A stretch of 64,000 nucleotides of DNA from Haematococcus lacustris (Eukaryota; Chlorophyta; Chlorophyceae; Chlamydomonadales; Haematococcaceae), in NCBI GenBank assembly GCA_030144725.1, contig JASKMD010000026.1, positions 1,375,981 to 1,439,980 of the forward strand. The letters run 5' to 3'. Position 1 is the stretch's first letter. Every line of letters starts with the position of its first letter. The notes under the pieces were generated by a model. That model made no database searches. It was not told the origin of the DNA and worked only from the letters and a program-made list of their open reading frames with translations. This document shows, one piece after another, positions 61,419 to 64,000 of the stretch. The position numbers and the translations under genes are program-made.

Positions 61419-63218
61419 GCACTTAGCTGCTGCTCTGAACTGACTGGCTGTGACATCAACCCCTGTCACCATGCCCCTTTCTTGCATTAGAGCTAAGGAG
61501 GAGTAGGAAGCATGACACAAACGCTGGTGCCACACCTGAGCAGAAGTGGTGCTGAACTCCGTAGGGGCTGGTTGAGTAGCTTCAGGCATAGCTGCACTTG
61601 ATACACCAGGCACTGGGGCATCAGTCTGAGTAGCAGCTGTTGAGTAGCTGCTGCAGGGAGCTGCTGCTGAGTAGCTGTGCAAATGAGGCTGCTGGATGCC
61701 ATAGGGATCAGCTGGCAGAGGTACTGCAGCTAGGATGTAGCTGCTTTTGAACTTGCGTGCCTTGACTCTGAGTCTAGTGTCTTTAATGATGCACTGGTCG
61801 TCTGTAAAAGTGAAGCTGGCCCCATCATCTGTGGCAGCTGAGACAGAAATGAAACTGTGCCTGCTGGCTGGGACATGCAGTGCCTTGCTGAGCTGCCATG
61901 GACCACGCTGTGTGTTCAGCCACACAGTGCCCTGACCTACAGCATAGATGACATGCCCATCAGCTGCCAGTCTGACTGCCTTGTGCTCGTCTGGCCTGAA
62001 GGCTGTATAGCTGCTGAAATGCTCCCTGTCTGTGATCATATGCTGTGATGCTCCTGAGTCAATGTAAAACGGCTCGTACAGATCTGTGTTGTAGGTCTGC
62101 AGGGGCACCAGATAATCATCCTCTGCGTTAGCTGTGAACAGGTCATATGTGTCAGAGGGATCAACTGCGGCTGGCCTGCCTGGGGTCTGAGCCCGACCTC
62201 TAGGTGGGACGCTAGTTCTGCGCGGACTGCCCCCCCTGGCTGGGCTGGCACCTCTGGCTGGACTGCTGCCCCTGCCTGGGCTGGGACTTCTGACAGAGCT
62301 GACTCGCTGTCCTGCCAGACGCTGACGTATGTACTTGTCAAAAGTGAAACATTCAGCCATGATGTGCCCTGTCTTGTTGCAGTAGTAGCACAGAGCATCT
62401 GCATGCTGATTCTGCCTGCTGCTGCTGCTGCCATGCTCACTGGATCTAGTCGGAGAGGTCTGCCTGGGTCCCAGGCTTCTGCCCCTACCCCTACCTCCCC
62501 CCCCGCCTGAGCTACCCGGTCCCCGAGAGGATGAGGAGGAGAAGGCAAAGAGAGATGAGGGAGACGAGGCATGCTCCTGCTGCTGTTCCAGCAGCAGATC
62601 AGCTTCGCGAAATTGCATGACGCGCTTCACACGGCTGAGTGTCAGCCCTGTGGGACCGGTCTGCTCATACCGCAGTTGCTGAGCTGAGGGTTTGTAGTCC
62701 GAGGTGAGATTGGCGATGACTGTGAGAACGATGTTGGATTCTGAAATGCTGCAGTTGCACGCCTCGAGATCTGACTTGAGTTGATAGATGCGGCTGAAGA
62801 AATTGGCGACTGTCTCATCTGGCTGCATACGCAGTAAGCTGAGTCGCTGCTGCAGCTGCGTCTGTCTGGCCACGGAGACCTGAGTGAACTCGCTCTCAAG
62901 GCTGGCCCAAGCCTCTTTGGCCGAGGCTGCGTCATGGACGAGCTGTAGATAGGGTCTGGACGTATAGCGCTTGATCAGCGCCTTGGCTTTGGCGTCAGAG
63001 GCGAGTTCTGCACGGTGAGTGGACTGGGCTGCTACATAAGCAGCGCGCGCGTCTGCGCTAGCTGACGATCCTGGCGCAGGAGGGAGAGCGGTGACGCCGG
63101 TCTCGACGAGATCCCAAAGAGAGTTCTCAACGAGGAAACCTTCCACGCGCATACTCCAGTCGCGCCAAGTGGTATCATCGAGATCAGGTATGTGGCATCC
63201 TGAGCTGGGAGCTGCCAT
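61419..63218 (-). CDS. copia gag-protease and start of integrase
   Basis: Starts at ATG 63218 (MAAPSSGCHIPDLDDTTWRD), the first ATG after the primer-binding site. Gag (RYTSRPYLQLVHDAASAKEA, LLRMQPDETVANFFSRIYQL), CCHC knuckle CYYCNKTGHIMAEC (about 62400-62360), protease YIDSGASQHM (about 62075-62045), GAG-pre-integrase (WHQRLCHASYSSLALMQERG, about 61530-61470). It ends at the nested insertion after AAAKCP and runs into a stop within the insert, giving a roughly 605-residue truncated product. About 1800 nt of uninterrupted coding sequence indicates a recent element. Confidence 0.93.
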
Positions 63219-63291
63219 CGCCAATCAGCTTAGAGCTAACTGCACGACCCCTAGCCGGCAACTCACTGGCGTCGTTTGTACACGTCTGGGC

Positions 63292-63305
63292 GTGGGCCCA
63301 TAACC
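63292..63305 (-). other. copia primer-binding site, matches initiator tRNA-Met anticodon arm
   Basis: The sense-strand sequence GGTTATGGGCCCAC directly follows the 5' LTR. Its complement GTGGGCCCATAACC is the anticodon stem-loop sequence of plant-type initiator tRNA-Met (CAU anticodon), not the tRNA 3' end. Drosophila copia likewise uses the cut 5' half of initiator tRNA-Met as primer. Confidence 0.85.
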
Positions 63306-63566
63306 TGTTGGAAGTGCACGGGCAGACGACGACACCAGATTCAGGGTTTACATAGATCTGCCACAACAGGTTAGCGCATAGCATGCGCCTACCTGTTGGA
63401 AGTGCACGGGCAGACGACGACACCAGATTCAGGGTGCCGTCTCCTACCAGGTGTCTACCATAAATACGGCAGTCACACTCGTACACTCCGCGGACAGGCC
63501 GCTGGCAATCACGCCCTCACATTCCGGTGCTATAACAACTGCACCGGGAGGGCTCAAACTTCATCA
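63306..63566 (-). repeat. copia 5' LTR
   Basis: 261 bp, TG...CA, identical by eye to the 3' LTR, followed on the right by the target-site copy AGGTG. The same internal 41-bp duplication is present. Confidence 0.95.
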
Positions 63567-64000
63567 AGGTGGCGGCTGTGGGGCGGATGGTGCATGGCTT
63601 CAGAAGTAGCGCGGGCATGATGATCAGGGCGCAAATCATGTGACTGTTTGGTACATCAGCGCTAGGCTGTGGATGCCGCATAGCAATGATGATGCACTGC
63701 CGATGATGACTAGCGGGAGCAGTTCCCTCCCACCAGCTCACCTTGTTGCCACCACCGTGCCAGCAGGTTGCCTCATGTGCAAGCCACGACTCACTGTCTG
63801 CAGGCTGCCTCCCACTGCGACCCCGCTGAGCGAGCTGCTGACTGACTGGTGAGTCCAGCCTGCAGGCCAGTCCTTCACCTGGGTGCAATGGCCACCCTGT
63901 GCACCCTTGCCTCCGGCCAACAAGGTGCCGTGTCATCCTCCACACTCCTCTGTGGCGAACTCCCTGGTGACATCCTTACACCACTTGCCTGCGGCACTGC
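63567..64000 (+). CDS. continuation of the interrupted plus-strand gene (partial)
   Basis: The frame that enters the copia target site continues here (EVAAVGRMVHGFRSSAG, then TGA). A further likely exon, 63767-63848, lies between a ccagcag acceptor and a GTGAGT donor and encodes CLMCKPRLTVCRLPPTATPL and SELLTDW if entered in phase 1. The gene runs off the window. No family recognised. Confidence 0.4.

Larger units (their letters stand above)
49756..63566 (-). mobile_element. Ty1/copia LTR retrotransposon, 13.8 kb, with nested insertion and internal duplication
   Basis: LTRs at 49756-50016 and 63306-63566 (261 bp each, identical by eye, TG...CA) flanked by AGGTG on both sides (49751-49755, 63567-63571), a perfect 5-bp target duplication. 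Sense is the minus strand: 5' LTR on the right, primer-binding site 63305-63292, gag-protease 63218-61419, integrase-RT-RNase H 53121-50242, purine tract 50025-50017, 3' LTR on the left. INT before RT shows it is copia, not gypsy. Removing the nested element and duplication would leave about 5.5 kb, normal for copia. Gag, protease and pol show no stop codons apart from the insertion point. Confidence 0.97.

Overview
This is a nuclear window from a eukaryote with small exons, GT-AG introns and long tandem repeats inside introns. The best fit is a chlorophyte green alga, probably of the Chlamydomonadales (Haematococcus-like). This rests on a retrotransposon that appears to carry two endonucleases, Fanzor (TnpB-like) fragments, a copia element primed by initiator tRNA-Met, and minisatellite-filled introns. 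It is inference, since no marker gene for the organism is present. A run of exactly 500 N (35442-35941) is a scaffold gap.

Layout. 1-2.1 kb: a complete five-exon glycine-rich RNA-binding protein gene (+). 4.1-6.6 kb: a fold-back structure followed by a 1.9 kb minisatellite. 8.3-8.9 kb: a 30-bp repeat array. 9.8-14.4 kb: a minus-strand gene, possibly derived from a hAT transposase, whose long intron holds a complete 336-bp TRIM (5-bp target duplication) and a 481-bp hAT-type MITE (8-bp target duplication). 14.5-15.3 kb: a LINE remnant. 15.8-16.9 kb: an almost pure GGGGC pentanucleotide array of about 1.15 kb. 17.8-25.9 kb: a ten-exon CDK7-like kinase gene (+) with a roughly 1000-residue C-terminal extension; a Fanzor pseudogene sits antisense in one intron. 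28.1-35.4 kb: a Dualen-like LINE (-) encoding an APE-type nuclease, reverse transcriptase, PHD finger, a PCIF1-like region, RNase H, and a CCHC plus PD-(D/E)xK-like tail. 35.9-41.2 kb: two more Fanzor 3' fragments around the exons of a zinc-finger gene (-). 41.7-43.4 kb: a CAG/GCAGGG array. 44.7-48.2 kb: a gene for a probably plastid starch-binding (CBM20) protein (-). 48.9-64 kb: an unknown plus-strand gene interrupted by a 13.8 kb copia element.

The copia element (49756-63566) is the most informative structure. It has identical 261-bp LTRs, an AGGTG target duplication, and a primer-binding site matching the anticodon arm of initiator tRNA-Met. A second, unclassified element has inserted into its integrase zinc-binding region, leaving CAGG on both sides. 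A 5.18-kb tandem duplication then copied part of that insert together with the whole integrase-RT-RNase H segment. The two copies are nearly identical, so the locus is young.

The cellular genes (RNA-binding protein, CDK7-like kinase, CBM20 protein, zinc-finger gene, unknown gene) show no shared pathway. Most of the window's content is mobile DNA nested in, or fragmenting, those genes.
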